Of a stretch of DNA of 64,000 bases, positions 36,216 to 48,145 are shown one piece after another. The notes beneath the pieces were generated by a model that did no database searches, was not told the DNA's origin, and saw only the letters and a list, made by a program, of their open reading frames with translations. Each line of letters begins with the position of its first letter. The stretch's first letter is position 1. Where the stretch lies: assembly GCA_014529385.2 (NCBI GenBank), contig CM043968.1, forward strand, positions 23,071,013 through 23,135,012, given 5' to 3'. Made by a program: the position numbers and the translations under genes. The DNA is from Adiantum capillus-veneris. Taxonomy: Eukaryota; Streptophyta; Polypodiopsida; Polypodiales; Pteridaceae.

Positions 36216-36303
36216 TTCCACACACTCCTTCCCTGCCTTTCCTATGATAGAAATTGCACCACAAGGAAGCGTAAAGTGCTAACCGAGCTTAGTGTAGGGC
36301 ATA

Positions 36304-36321
36304 TCCCCGGCAGCGGCGCCA
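36304..36321 (-). other. gypsy-3 primer binding site
   Basis: Minus strand TGGCGCCGCTGCCGGGGA, four bases after the 5' LTR end; typical plant gypsy PBS. Confidence 0.88.
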
Positions 36322-36325
36322 AAAA

Positions 36326-36898
36326 TGTGCGCTCCTTGCCACACTGTCGAAGCAAGGGACTTGCCAATACACCGTATGCGAGCCACAAACGGCTCCAAGC
36401 ACACAACAAGCCTAAACTAGCAAGCTCAAGAAAACAAAGGGTGTGTCACTCACCGCTCTACGCTCGCCTTCGTGGTGGATTCCTCGCCGCGATGAAGAAG
36501 AAGCTGCAGTCGTGCCGCGCTCAACCGCTTCGCCGCCGTCGTGCCTTCGCAATGCTCGATCGCACACACACTCTCCCTCTCTCTCTCTCTCACACACACA
36601 CAAGGAGGTGAAGAAGAAGAAGAAGATGGAGATGGAGCAAGAGCACTCTTCAATTGCACAAATGAGAGAATGAGTAAAAATTAGGTTTAGTTGGCTTTTA
36701 TAGGAGCTCACCCCATTCACACTTGGGCGCCCATGCTTAGCCAACTAACCCCTTGAATGTCCAAGTTAAAGTGCGCCTCTCATCGACGATCACTCTACCT
36801 TTCCCTATTGGTCCGACAAGCCCGGTACCTGACTCTAAATCATACATAATACGCGTCCGTCGTAGGTGATGGGTGTCCGTGTGCCGTGAGGGTTAACA
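36326..36898 (-). repeat. gypsy-3 5' LTR (right copy)
   Basis: 573 bp; same ends as the left copy and two bases shorter, in the CT tract. Followed by TSD AGCTG. Confidence 0.95.
36696..36702 (-). promoter_or_regulatory. TATA box in gypsy-3 5' LTR
   Basis: Minus strand TATAAAA (CTCCTATAAAAGCC) inside the LTR upstream of the leader; same site at 27918-27924 in the other LTR. Likely promoter of the element. Confidence 0.6.
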
Positions 36899-38785
36899 AG
36901 CTGATGTCATCCCCTATCCATTGTATGCTAGCTCTATCAGAGTTACTGTAGATAAGACCTCATCTTTGGGAAGAGGTCGGGAAAATTTTGAAAAAAATAG
37001 GGCTGGTAGTTTCGCCACCCAATGCTTCTCCAAAAACACTGAAGACCCAAACCTCAAAACAAGCTAACATGAGCCAGTACGAGTGAACAAGATAGGAGAT
37101 TATTGTGAAGGTGAAGAAGGAAATACTACCCTGCCGGTGGAGTACAAAGAGGTTAAGTTGGTAGCAACATTGGATAGTGGGGCCAAAATAGACATAGCCA
37201 CCAAAGCAATGGTGGGAAAATGGGGGAAACCTGCTCTCCAAAAGACTAGAATGAAACTTCAATTAGCAGATGGGTATAATCTAGAGAGACCAATTGGCAT
37301 CCTAGAGCAGATTGTAGTAGCCTCTTGCAGAATTGCATATGAGCACACATTCGCTATTATGAATTTTGACAAGAGAAACAATTTCAATATCATATTGGAC
37401 ATACCATTTATGCGTCAGCTCAAAATGGTACAAGATTGGGGTTATGACTATATCTATCTAAGAAACAAGGATGTCACTATGAAAATTAGTGCCACAGATC
37501 ATGGCTATAGAGACGTAGAACAAACCCTAGGAGAAGAACTAATGTCCACAACTGACCAAGAAGGGGGAATACCGGCTTGGCTACAGAACAAAGCTCACCA
37601 TTGGACATGAGAAGCTTTCGGGGTGGTAGTTTAAAAAAAGGAAGAATGCATTCTTGATAGATTAACACAAGACGAGGCATATGTATCAAAGCCTTTTTTT
37701 AGAGGAGATGTTCAAACCTTTTGGATGGCAACAGATATTGGTCACTCTTGATGTGTGTGTAAACGAGGTGACCCTCACCAAATTCTACAATGAGACAGGA
37801 TATGATATCATTCCATTCCAGATGTTGGGTGTTAGTCTAGATCCAAAATTAGAATTGGAAGTCCCTTACAAGGAAGGGGTTGCCAATTTCCGACGCATAC
37901 TGGATGAGATATGAGTAAGAGACCTTGACCAAACAAACAAAGAAGCTTTCCAAGACTAAACGGATAAGTTGTTAGAGGACAACACAGACAAAGAGCTTTC
38001 TAGTAGCTCAAGTCAAAACAACAAGCGGAAGGATCAACGGGTGATCTACTATGATTTTCCAAACCAAAATCTTCAAAGACAGGGTAGATATTGGGATAAA
38101 CACATAAACAAACAAAACAAGACAAACGAAGACTCAGTACCTCTGTTAACCGACAAAACATAGTACTTAAGTTAGAAGAAGCAATTGATTGCCTCAAAGA
38201 CGGGATATCAAAGAGGTACATAAAACCTGACTTAACCAAAACAAAAATAAAAAAGAAGAACACACAAAAAGCAATTGATTGCCTCAAAGACGGGATATCA
38301 AAGAGGTACATAAAACCTAACTTAACCAAAACAAAAATAAAAAAGAAGAACACACAAAAACCACAAACGGAGAGCATTTCTGAGAAAGCAATGAAGTTGC
38401 TTAAAATAGAGTACAAAAACAAGTACAATGAATTGAAACGAGCTTTGAAGGAATTTTGGACAACAGAAATGGAAACTAATGAGGAATCAAACGATGACAA
38501 ATTTGATGTACCTTCCCACTACAAGAAGTATACTATTCAAGATAGGAAAATTGTGGTGCAGAAACCCAAACGAGATCCCAAAGAGCTAGGAACTTCGTAT
38601 GATGGGCCTGAAAAAGCCAAATGCATCAACTTAGCATAACCAGGCGAGGAACCTAGACCGGCATACATTGCAACGGACCTCATTGACGAAGAAGAGTGAC
38701 TTTTGATAGTAGATACGCTTAGACAATACAAAGAAGTCTTTGCATGGTCATGCAAAGATAACGTTCATGGAAGAAACCGGGAGAA
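36899..38785 (+). pseudogene. gypsy-2 aspartic protease and pre-RT region
   Basis: Continues from 27545 across gypsy-3. Protease frame 37083-37610: GDYCEGEEGNTTLPVEYKE, ATLDSGAKIDIA (DSG triad), FNIILDIPFMRQ. Then a decayed linker (37969-38163, YYDFPNQNLQRQ), a block with WTTEMETNEE (38391-38639) and RT entry YKEVFAWSCKD near 38735. After about 38785 the gypsy-2 RT is lost. Same domain order as gypsy-1 in inverse orientation. Several stops (37608, 37912, 38161, 38637). Confidence 0.7.
38181..38360 (+). repeat. 90-bp tandem duplication in gypsy-2
   Basis: GCAATTGATTGCCTCAAAGA starts at 38181 and again at 38271; the units differ by about one base (CCTGACTT versus CCTAACTT). Confidence 0.95.
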
Positions 38786-38817
38786 ATTCAAGATTGCTCT
38801 AAAAAGAAGAATAATTT

Positions 38818-39405
38818 ATGGAGGACTCTAAAAGGGTGACCAGAAGAAATTTCTTAGACTGGGTTGTGAACCCTAGAGATTTTTGTTGTAGAGATACTCA
38901 ACGAGTTGGTCGATGCTATGCTCAACTATCACAAATTGAACAAGATTTCTTGGATAGGGAGAAGGTAGAACTCTTCCTACAAGTAGCGAGCAAACAAATC
39001 AAAGAAAAATTAGAGCTTCTCTTGGAAGACAAAGATACAGAGCAAGGTTTGAATATGGACTGGAATGATGTACAAGATACAATCTTCCTATTGCCAAAAA
39101 GGCAACACAAAAGAGACAAGGTGGTGATGAACAACAGTACTCCAGTTTTTGCTATTTTTGAAAGACAATCAAAACCTACTATCACCACTACACTGGGCAA
39201 ACAAGATTTTGAGATGGGAGATATGATGACTGTTGATGGAGCTTTCAAGGGACAACAAGTCTTTGTTACTCCCTTGATTGGGAAATTGAGGTTTCATGTC
39301 CAAAGCTACGTCAACAAAGAGGACTTTTTCATCTCCCCTCTCCACCAACATGAGGATGTTATCCTAGGGGCACCATGGTTCAGCCCCGCATGGCTGCCAA
39401 TATGA
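38818..39405 (+). pseudogene. gypsy-5 protease-domain protein fragment
   Basis: 195 residues. The C-terminal half (VFVTPLIGKLRFHVQSYVN, then DVILGAPWFSPAW) has the strand order of a retropepsin fold, with DVILGAPW in place of the usual 'D.ILG..W' after the flap. The N-terminal half (LDREKVELFLQVASKQIKE) is helical and may be Gag. The DSG triad is not evident. Confidence 0.5.
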
Positions 39406-39448
39406 AGTTCTCTGAAAGGAGAATTTATTTCACCTACAGGAAACGAAC

Positions 39449-40325
39449 ATGTATATAGATGCTAATGAGTCGGGTCATACTATACCTCTTGTAAATTCAC
39501 ATGATTTTGATAAGTCAATGAAAAGCTCAGTTTTTGTGTATATGATTTTTGTCAAAGAGTCCATAAATGATCCTAATGTATTACCAAATCAAAGTGGTAG
39601 GAATAAAGAAGAATTAGAGTTTTCTAATTTTCTAAATAGATTCCAAGATGTTTTTATCAATGACATCCCTATGGAGTTACCTCCAAAATGAGGGGATGAT
39701 GACCATACAATAGAGCTTCTACCTGGGAGCTCACCGCATAATAAGCCTCCTTATAGAGTTTCTCAAGCTCAACAAGAGGAGATTATGGGGTGAGTGCATG
39801 AACTGGTAGATAAGGGGATGGTGAGGCCTAGTTACTCTCCCTTTTGTTCACCCATTCTATTAGTGCAAAAGAAAGACGACACATACTATATACTATGTTG
39901 ACTATAGAGAACTAGATTAGATTACTATCAAAAATAAAATTTTCATACCGTGGGTAGAAGATCTATTTGATAAGATAGGAGGCTCTACCTACTTCAGTAG
40001 GATTGAACTTAAAAGTGGCTACCATCAAATAAGGATAGTCAATGAAGATATAGTAAAGACCGCATTCTGTAAAATATTTGTTCTTTATGAATATATAGTC
40101 ATGTCTTTTGGTTTGACAAATGCTCCGCCCACATTCAACCGCTTAATGGAGAAAAATTTTAGGCCCTACCGCAAGTTCACTTTCTTTTATGATAACATCA
40201 TCTACTCCAATTATCTCGAGGAGCATAAGAAACATCTCCAGGTAATCTTTCAAGCTTTGAGGGAGAATAAAATTTTCATGAATCAAAGAAGAGTGAATTT
40301 TGCCTTTAAGAGATTCAATACTTAG
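39449..40325 (+). pseudogene. gypsy-5 reverse transcriptase
   Basis: FLNRFQDVFINDIPMELPP, then VDKGMVRPSYSPFCSPILLV, GGSTYFSRIELKSGYHQIRI and VMSFGLTNAPPTFNRLM are textbook Ty3-gypsy RT motifs. The catalytic YDDI is YDNI (FFYDNIIYS near 40190). Stops at 39689, about 39796, 39900 and others, plus frameshifts. Copies RNA to DNA when intact; this copy is dead. Confidence 0.85.
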
Positions 40326-41490
40326 GTCACATTATCTCTCAAGATGGTATCCATATGGATCCTTTAAAGTTAGAGGTAATAAAAGGATGGCCTAACCCAA
40401 GGAATCTACATGAGCTACAAATCTTTATTGGTATGTGTGCATACTATCGATGCTTCATAGAAAAATTATCACAAATAGCAAGACCATTACATGACTTAAC
40501 AAAGAAAAATGTTAAGTATACATAGACTGCAAAAGAGCAACTTGCTTTCGACAAGCTCAAAGAGAAGCTTACCTCTCAACCTATTGCATGCCATAGCATA
40601 CAAAATTTGAAGACTCAATTTTGATGAGTGAGTGTTGGGTATATACAAAAAGGAGCTACTAGCTGTTCTACATGCCGTGAACACATGGACGCTTTTTTTT
40701 TGGGGACTCCATTCATTCTATGAACGGATCACCAAAATCTAAAGTACTCCATGACTCAAACGAAGATTTCCGACAAACAAATGAGGTGGAAAATTTTTAT
40801 TTTGCAATTTATTTTTCATATTGCTCATATTACTGTCAAGCACAATCAAGTGGCTGATGCACTATCATGACAAACAAAAGTAAATGCAGTGTCTATAACA
40901 ATTCACAATGATCTATCTTCTATGATAGATGAGTATGCTACTGAGCTTGATTTCAAGGATATAATGTCAGCCATTACCTTAGGGAAGAAAGAAGAACCAT
41001 TCACCTTGTAGGATGGTTATCTTCTCCATGGCAATAGGCTATGTGTTACATGCTCCCTTCATGAGAAAGTATTGTATGAATCCCATGCTCCTCCCTATGT
41101 GGGGCATAGAGGGATTCAACCTACTCTTTGAGGAGTAGAGATATTTCAATTGGCCTACCATGAAAATAGACCCAAGTCTTTGGATTACCCAAGTCAATCC
41201 ATCGGAATACGAGAATATGGACAATAGTTGACAGGTTTAGTAAACAAGCACATTTCATATCTGTCAAAAAGACTATTAAGGCACATCAAATGGCCACCCA
41301 AATCAATAGTAAACCAGTGTAGACCACCACAACTGCACTTTCCCATGGTTTATATCGACCCTTTTTTACTAAGGCTAAAGGCTACACACCAAAGTAAGTT
41401 AGCAATTTTTTTAATGAATCTTTTCAGGTTAGAAAGAAATGGGAAAGAGGTGGACAAGAGATTCCAATTAGCATTGGAATTTTAACCAGC
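40326..41490 (+). pseudogene. gypsy-5 RNase H and integrase remnants
   Basis: GHIISQDGIHMDPLKLEVIK and FIGMCAYYRCFIEKLSQIAR (RT connection), then an RNase H tail ending HITVKHNQVADALS near 40860. GHRGIQPTL near 41105 is the integrase zinc-domain region and VDRFSKQAHFI near 41235 the integrase core. Broken into many frames. Confidence 0.65.
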
Positions 41491-43900
41491 ATATAGATTT
41501 GTTGCAAAGGCCATAAGTCTGACAAAAATGCAACATATGTCTCTAAAAAGCTTTTCAGTATGCTGCTGGTGAAAATTAAGAATCCAAAGACAAATATCAG
41601 CTTGAGTCGATTTGTATATAATAGCCTGATATCACAGATTGCTAAAGTAAATACTCAGAATCTCTTTAAAGCTTGGTATGTTTGGTAGTTTTTGTACCAG
41701 ACAACCTACCTTCCACCGCATATTAATTCCATAATAGTCTAGAAGAAGGATCTGAAAGGAAAGCACTATAAGTACACAAACTAGTGACCAAGAAATGATG
41801 TAAGGGAAACAAATAGAATGTACTCTAGAGGGAAAAGGCAAGGAGTTCGCTATAATATCCACTACTTTAGATTCCAAGAGAGCAACAAAAAATCAGAAGC
41901 AGTAACTTCAAATCTAGCATTAAATAAATTAAAGTATCCAACTGCTTGATAAGTTCAAATCCAAGCAAAATACAACAACAATGTCAATTGATTTGAAATT
42001 GTCACTATTGGGACTGGAGAAGACTCCAGGTGATTCTACTAATAAGTCCATCAAACTCCCAACACTCCACCCAAGACCACTGTGGAAGAAGAGACCACTA
42101 CTGACAAAGGAACCGATAGTATTCCTGTTGATACTTCTCAAGAAGCTTTAGTAGTGCACACACCTATTCAGTGAAGTGGGATAGATAGACTATAGCGACT
42201 TCAAAAGAAGCCTATGGTACACAGTCTACTAATCAAGACTCTAGAACAACTTCAACTGCCCTACCAAGATTCCCTTATGGTATATGAATTTGATTGGAGT
42301 GACTATAGTATTGTGATTGATGGGTGTATCACACATATTCAGGCAATATGGAACACTATCGTGAATGCCATTGGGCACATGATGGATTTCTCCTAGAACT
42401 TCTCAAATGAACACTCTGACTTCTAAGTTGGAACAAGCCAGAGATCAGGCTAAGGAATATAAACATGAGACAACATGTGTTAAAGACTTAGTCCTAAGAT
42501 ATTATATTGATGAAAAGAATGATGCAAGGGTGATGACCATTCAACAACAGAAGGTCTAGTTAACAGCTCAAAATGCAGTTTTGAAATAGGAAAAGAAAGA
42601 AGCACTCAATAGAAGGCATTGAGATTATTGTTGAATTAGAAAAAGGCTTCTTTGAGTTATCTTAATGAGATTCATGACCTACTCAAAGAGTCCATTATGG
42701 AGAAGTATATTTATGAGTTGCTAAGTGGATATTTTTTACCAAGTGGGAAATTTGACTCTAAACTTTGAAGATCTTCAAATAGTGGTTGGATCCATCAAGT
42801 TTGACATGGATGCAAAATCTGAAGAGTGCACCACCACACTAGTAAATCAAGTACTAATGGATCATCTGAAGAACAAGGATGAGGATGCCAAGGATGAAGA
42901 TGATGATGAGGAGTAGGAGGAAAATGGTGCATTCCCAACAATAGTAAGGGGAATTATGATGATGATACTCCCTCTCCTCCAACACCATGATCAACAATAG
43001 GTGGGCAGAAGAACAACAATGCACAAGGAAATCATAAAGATGCTGGATACCAAACATACTAGAGGGGTCAGACTCAATCTGATCAGACCCAACAGTGAGC
43101 CCAACAATAGTTGACAACACAATATTTCAGCTATGCAAAGGCTGGATAAAGGGAAATAGGTTGTGATAAGCTTGGATTCATACAATGACCTTGAATATTA
43201 TACTAAATTATTGAGTTTCAACTAGAGAATGAATAAGTAGAGGGCTATCAAGATTGCATGATGAGGTAGCCTATTCAAATCCAGAACAATTTCATATGCT
43301 TTATGTGGGGTCTAGGAGAATGTCCAAACAATGGTAGATGATGAGCTACCAATGCAAACTACCTCCTCATCCTAGCACTATTCAACTCTCGGGGATTCAC
43401 TCTATATACAAAACGGGACGCCACCTACGAGTGGACAACTTTGATAAAACCCCTATATACGACTCATATTAGGGAATATGACCCCCCTTTCTACGTTTAT
43501 ACAAAGATCAATGAAGAAAACTATTATACCCCTATCTTACATATAAAATTTAGGTCTCACATGATCTAACTGAGTAAAACTAGTCAAAGAGTGTGTAGCA
43601 GAGTGACTGACAATGTACTAAGAAACCACTTTTGTTGATAACTAGATGTACCCTCAATGTGTCTTAGTTTGACTTTCAAACTATGTGCTCGATCATCTTT
43701 CACTTTGGCTACTTGTCCAATTTTGACCCATCCAAAGCTAGTGTAAATCAACCCTTGACCTACTCCAAATCAACCCTTATCTATGACCGGCTTGATGCAA
43801 AATTTGATGTGTGACCTGATAAAAAACTTTCCCAAAATTCATTGGAGTTCTAGTGCACACCGGTGACCAATTGTTACAAGTAATCAACATGGGGAACTTG

Positions 43901-43940
<40 letters not shown>

Positions 43941-45544
43941 TATAATACCCCCTCCCTTATTTTAAGCTTGGGAGATAAATTATGGGGGGCCTGCCCCTGA
44001 CTTATACGCTTATGTAACTTGTTTAAAAATCCCCCTCCCTTGCATTTATGTGGTGTGATAAGTTTTCCATGTTGAATCCCCCAAGATTCAACTATTGGAG
44101 AGTATTTTGGATTATATGATGTTTGTTGTTCATATGGATGTCAAGCCACAATTAGATCAACCTTCTATAGTGAATTTCAAAAGTTTGACTCTCCCAAATG
44201 ATTAATGGGCCCTATTTATAGGTCTGAGACTGGGCCTTTCATTGACTATTGGTTGTGCATTTCCTATAATAATTGGGCTCAGCATTTACCAATTCTCAAT
44301 GCTAATGTGACTTTCCAAATGGGATATGTTTCCATTGTATACTTATCATCAGTTGTACTATCTGAGTATACATTCCAATTCTAGTATTAGTTTTCAATTT
44401 GATTTCAATTCAATCTTTATCTTATCTAATTTTTTATCTAAAGTCCACTTGCTTTATTTACTGGTTGCTAGAACTTCTACTCGGAAATAAACCATCGTAT
44501 AGCTGTATGAAAGGCATACATATTGAAATCAAAGAAATGCTCGTAAAGCTGTAGATTTCCAGAAACATTGGATGGCAAGGTCAAGACATTGCTGGAGAAT
44601 AGTGCTACCAGTAGTAGGGGAACAAGGACCAAAATGAGCCTTAGAGAATAGAAAATAGCTCTAAAAAGTTTATTTCATTTGGTTTGCATTTTCAAAAAAT
44701 GGCTTTACAAGAGAATCAGATCAAGGTGATGAATTTTTTGGAATTTTTTCTTTATTCACTTGCTTTATTACATGCTTTTCCAATGAGGGAGATGGAACTA
44801 CCACAATTTTTCCCGACTCTGTATCCAAAGTTCAATGAGCCATATGATCAGTTAAAGTATCTGAAGATAGTTGTTCAACTGAGAGAATGGTATGAGCAGA
44901 GAAAATTTGAGTGGATTTCTTGGAAGAACGCCCTTAATGACATTGAATAGAAGTCCATTGTGTTAGAGTTGAATGAGAATTTGCATCATTTTTTAGGAAG
45001 GATGAATTTGGCTTACCAACAAGCTCCTTTAACTATCAGTTGAAGCTTCCAAAATCCCAAAAAAGAAGTTGGCAACATCAAAGCCTCAATTCAATGAGAT
45101 GGCTGAGGTTTTTTGTGAAGCATGAATCAAAGCTAATCAGCCATTACCAAAGAGTTGGATCCAGACCGCAACAATCTGTCACAAACTAGTCAGAGCCAGA
45201 CTGAAAAGGGGAAGGCATAATTTGTATGATGCTGATATAACAACCTAGAATGCTTTGATTCCATATGAAGTAGAGATGATGGCTGATCTTTGGGAGAAGC
45301 TGGAGCGCGAGCTGGAGCAAGAAGCTATTTTTTGACTCATTTGAAAGGAGAATGTTCGCATCACTGGACTATGAAAGCATTCAATGCTAAATGCAACTTT
45401 TGCTTTTTCTGGTCACCAAAGGGGAGTGAAGCATGCTCATTCATGTGGTGGTTAGGGAGTGGGATTATTGAGAATGTGAATGTAATAGGTATTAATCGGC
45501 TTAGGTGTAGAGCATTTAGCTCAGATACCATATGAAAGGGGATG
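41491..45544. other. unassigned decayed region
   Basis: Four kb without a supportable gene. 42420-42930 looks like old coding sequence for a coiled coil (short Glu/Lys/Gln-rich frames broken by stops). 44684-44950 has an 88-residue frame (FPTLYPKFNEPYDQLKYLK, WISWKNALNDIE) that I do not recognise. A 36-bp C run is at 43902-43937. Confidence 0.4.
43902..43937. repeat. poly(C) run, 36 bp
   Basis: Uninterrupted C after GGGGAACTTGA. It could form an i-motif/G-quadruplex; length in the assembly may be unreliable. Confidence 0.9.
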
Positions 45545-45560
45545 GCAATTATGGGAAAAA

Positions 45561-45690
45561 AATAACCATCCATTCATAGTGTGATTCCATATGAATAACC
45601 ATAGTGTGGAAAAAGAATAACCAGCCATTCATAGTGTGATTCCATATGAATAACCATAGTGTGGAAAAAGAATAACCAGCCATTCTCTAT
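45561..45690. repeat. 55-bp tandem repeat in gypsy-4a
   Basis: AATAACCAGCCATTC-type units begin at 45561, 45616 and 45671; the first two are complete and almost identical. Confidence 0.92.
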
Positions 45691-46238
45691 GGTAAATAGC
45701 ATATGATGGATCCATGAAATCACTAAAGGAGTCTCCATTTTCCATATGGTAAGTTGCTTTGCCTTGGTTGTATCCAAGAATCTCATAAGGCCTCATGAAG
45801 GTTGGTTGATTCCCTTGTTCTGCCTCTCCCACTGAACAATGAACAATACTGTGGATGACGTCACAGACCATTTGTTGCTATTTCTCTAGATTGGTGGCAC
45901 TCAACGTGGATTGGACTACCTCTAACCGGCCCACATGGTATGTGTAGCCCATGTAGAGGTCGTCAAAGTTTCACTGTTTGTAGGTCATATTTTCAATGTT
46001 CGTTGATAAATACCCCTTCTAGGGTTGGTGTGTTAGAGCGTTTCCCTTGAATGAATGCATTGTGGCTCCCTATAGTTTGACTCTCAATGATTTCTAGCTC
46101 AAGAAAACTTGATTTCTCAATTGGTATGGTTGTTTTTATAGGGGCCTTTTCCTTCATGGCTTAACATTTCTCTACCAAGCATAAGTTTCCAATTTCCTTC
46201 TCTCTAGCCACTTGCATATATCGTTTGACTTCTTACAC

Positions 46239-46718
46239 TTATGCAAGACTCCTACCATCAGGCAATTGATCTTCAAAGGGTGATATCCTTGTAGGCACTT
46301 CAATAAATGTAGTGGATAGGATTTCCACATAGACACTCTTAGGGTGTGCAGGGTTTACATCAGATGGGAAAGGTGAATCTACCTCCCCAAGCCCTTCATT
46401 TATTTCAGTGGCCACATGTTTAGAGCATGTAGCTCTATCCAATGTTCCCATTATGTGACTAAATACACTTGCACTAGGATGTGGGGCTGAGATAGGTATG
46501 TTTTGGCTTTCATTATAAGGGTTTTGCATAGGATACCCCCCCTTTGTGTCATAGTCAGAGGAGGAGTCACTAGCTACAATGTATGGGTCTTGGATCGTAC
46601 TCCCTTGGGTCCAAGCCAAAGGCCCAAAACCTAATGTGGGTGCATAGTGGGTACCCACAAAAATTGACACAGTCTCTATTGTCTCGGGCTCTAGCAGTTG
46701 TCCAAAGTGTAAATACAT
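46239..46718 (-). pseudogene. gypsy-4a ORF1 N-terminal fragment
   Basis: 159-residue open frame homologous to the first part of gypsy-3 ORF1 and in one frame across the place where gypsy-3 is shifted. Contains SDSSSDYDTKGGYPMQNP. Truncated by a stop at 46239. No enzymatic motif in this part. Confidence 0.65.
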
Positions 46719-47598
46719 GTGAATTTAGCATACTACAAACATTGCTAAGAACTCCAAGACGTTTTTCCTTGGTTTTTTGTGTGTTTTGGTTGTTCATGTG
46801 GTAAGTTTTTTTTTGTGTTTTCTTCTTCTTTTTTGATGCTTGTGACTAAGACTAGGGCATGTACAATAGCTCAAAATGAGTGTCTTGCTTGGGAGGCCAA
46901 CATGCTTTTATAGCACAACTTTTGACAGATTGAGGTACTTGTGGTCATTAAAAAAACGATTTCTACCTAGGCGAGTGGGTGGAAGTGAAAATTGAATGGA
47001 GGCTTGTGGAAGGAGAGGAGGAGCCTTTATCCCACATGCCCCATTCCACTCTTAGAGGAGTAGGGTAAATACATAGAGTCATGTTTACGTATTATCATAA
47101 GACCAAGACCAATACCATGCTCAAGCTTGGGGACAATTTCCTTTTCAATTTTTTTTCTAACCAAAAATTGTCCGAGCGATTCAAGCTCCCTCGGATGATT
47201 TGTATGGACATTGTTTTGATTTTTTGATTTTATTGTTTTCTTTTTCTTTTTTTTCCAAAACTTAAAATGTTCAAAGCATTTTTTGGAGAAATCAAAGAGA
47301 ATAGCAGACAAAACAAATTTATGCATAGCAAAATTAACAAAAACCAAAACAAAATCAATAGCAAATAGAAATGGATTAATGAATAAAGAATAGATAACAA
47401 CAAAAAATAATAGATATGAACTCTTGATGATATATCTATGTAAACAACAACCAAAAATAGTAGATCTAGGCTATTGACCATAGATTTGTGCAGATAAGAA
47501 CAAAAAAAAATACACCGTTCCTAGCCTTTCCTACATAATTATAGAAAACCCTCAAAAAAACAACAGCATAGCTACACCTAGAGCTTGATGCATAGTGC

Positions 47599-48145
47599 TC
47601 CCCAAAAATGGTGCCAAAATTTTCAATATGTAGGGGCCTTGCTATGCATTGTGTGCAAGCCATTGGGGCTGCAAACACACAACCTAGATACACGCAAGCT
47701 CAATCGATGCAATCAATGTGTCACTCGCCTTTGTGTAGCCATTGATGAGGAAATCTGATGCGTGTAGAGAGAAAGAAGACCATCGTTGATTCTCGAGTAC
47801 CGCCTTGCCATCATTGTACCATCACTAGTACTATACCATTGCACCCTCTCTCTCATGTTCACATGCTCACATGCAATAAAAAGATAACATGGGAGAGAAG
47901 GAAACCACGAGTAATGTTAATACATTTGAGAATGAGCAAAAAAATAGGCTACAAATCCCTTATGTGGGTCATCCCATTCACATATGGGCACCCACACTTG
48001 GCCCATGATCAAAACATGTTATCTCTCTACTGAATCTTGTGGTGCACCTGTCATCAATAATCACCCTATAGCTATACATGTGGAGCTGACAAGATCTGCC
48101 CATGAGTCAATAAAAATAAATAATAAGAATGGCACCTTACTAACA
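47599..48145 (-). repeat. gypsy-4a PBS and diverged 5' LTR
   Basis: PBS-like TGGCACCATTTTTGGGGA on the minus strand (47599-47616). The next about 525 bp follow the gypsy-3 LTR in outline (GTGTGCAAGCCATT, GTGTCACTCGCCTT, CCCATTCACATATGGGC) with much divergence. Right border uncertain. Confidence 0.55.

Larger units (their letters stand above)
27546..36898 (-). mobile_element. gypsy-3: complete, young, pol-less LTR retrotransposon
   Basis: 9353 bp with both LTRs (575 and 573 bp), PBS, PPT and perfect 5-bp TSDs. Orientation is minus (PBS beside the right LTR). The LTRs look identical except for one CT unit in a microsatellite, so insertion was recent. The 8.2-kb interior encodes a 1643-residue Gag-protease-type protein and a second 143-residue frame but no RT, RNase H or integrase. 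This matches the class of Gag-only long terminal repeat elements (TR-GAG) that depend on enzymes from a relative. Confidence 0.93.
14010..41000 (+). mobile_element. gypsy-2: plus-strand Ty3-gypsy relic, host of several nested insertions (right end uncertain)
   Basis: Pieces in order: candidate 5' LTR and PBS (14010-14510), leader (14511-16100), gag (16110-17470, 18395-19496), decayed part (26602-27545), protease and pre-RT (36899-38785). It is split by the foldback (17471-18394), copia-2 (to 26601) and gypsy-3 (27546-36898). Beyond about 38785 the sequence belongs to another gypsy lineage, so the true right end of gypsy-2 is unclear. Stops in most segments. Confidence 0.55.
38786..41490 (+). 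mobile_element. gypsy-5: second Ty3-gypsy lineage, 5'-truncated and decayed
   Basis: Gag-protease tail (38818-39405), RT (39449-40325), RNase H (about 40326-40900) and integrase pieces (about 40900-41490), all plus strand. RT sequence differs from gypsy-1/2. Border with gypsy-2 near 38785 inferred from loss of homology to gypsy-1. No LTR recognised. Confidence 0.65.
45545..47598 (-). mobile_element. gypsy-4a: relic of the gypsy-3 family, leader and ORF1 start
   Basis: Minus strand. ORF1 start at 46718 (MYLHFGQLLEPETIE) matches gypsy-3 MHLRSGRVLEHEHIE and continues through TLDRATCSKH and VDSPFPSDVNPAHPKSVYVE. A later piece (45871-45690, VCDVIHSIVH) also matches ORF1. The leader (46719-47598) has no gene. 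Ends at about 45545 beside a tandem repeat. Confidence 0.7.

Noticed and set aside
35883-36264. Phe/Cys-rich or Lys/Asn-rich frames
   Set aside because: Translation of the leader minisatellite at 35920-36215.
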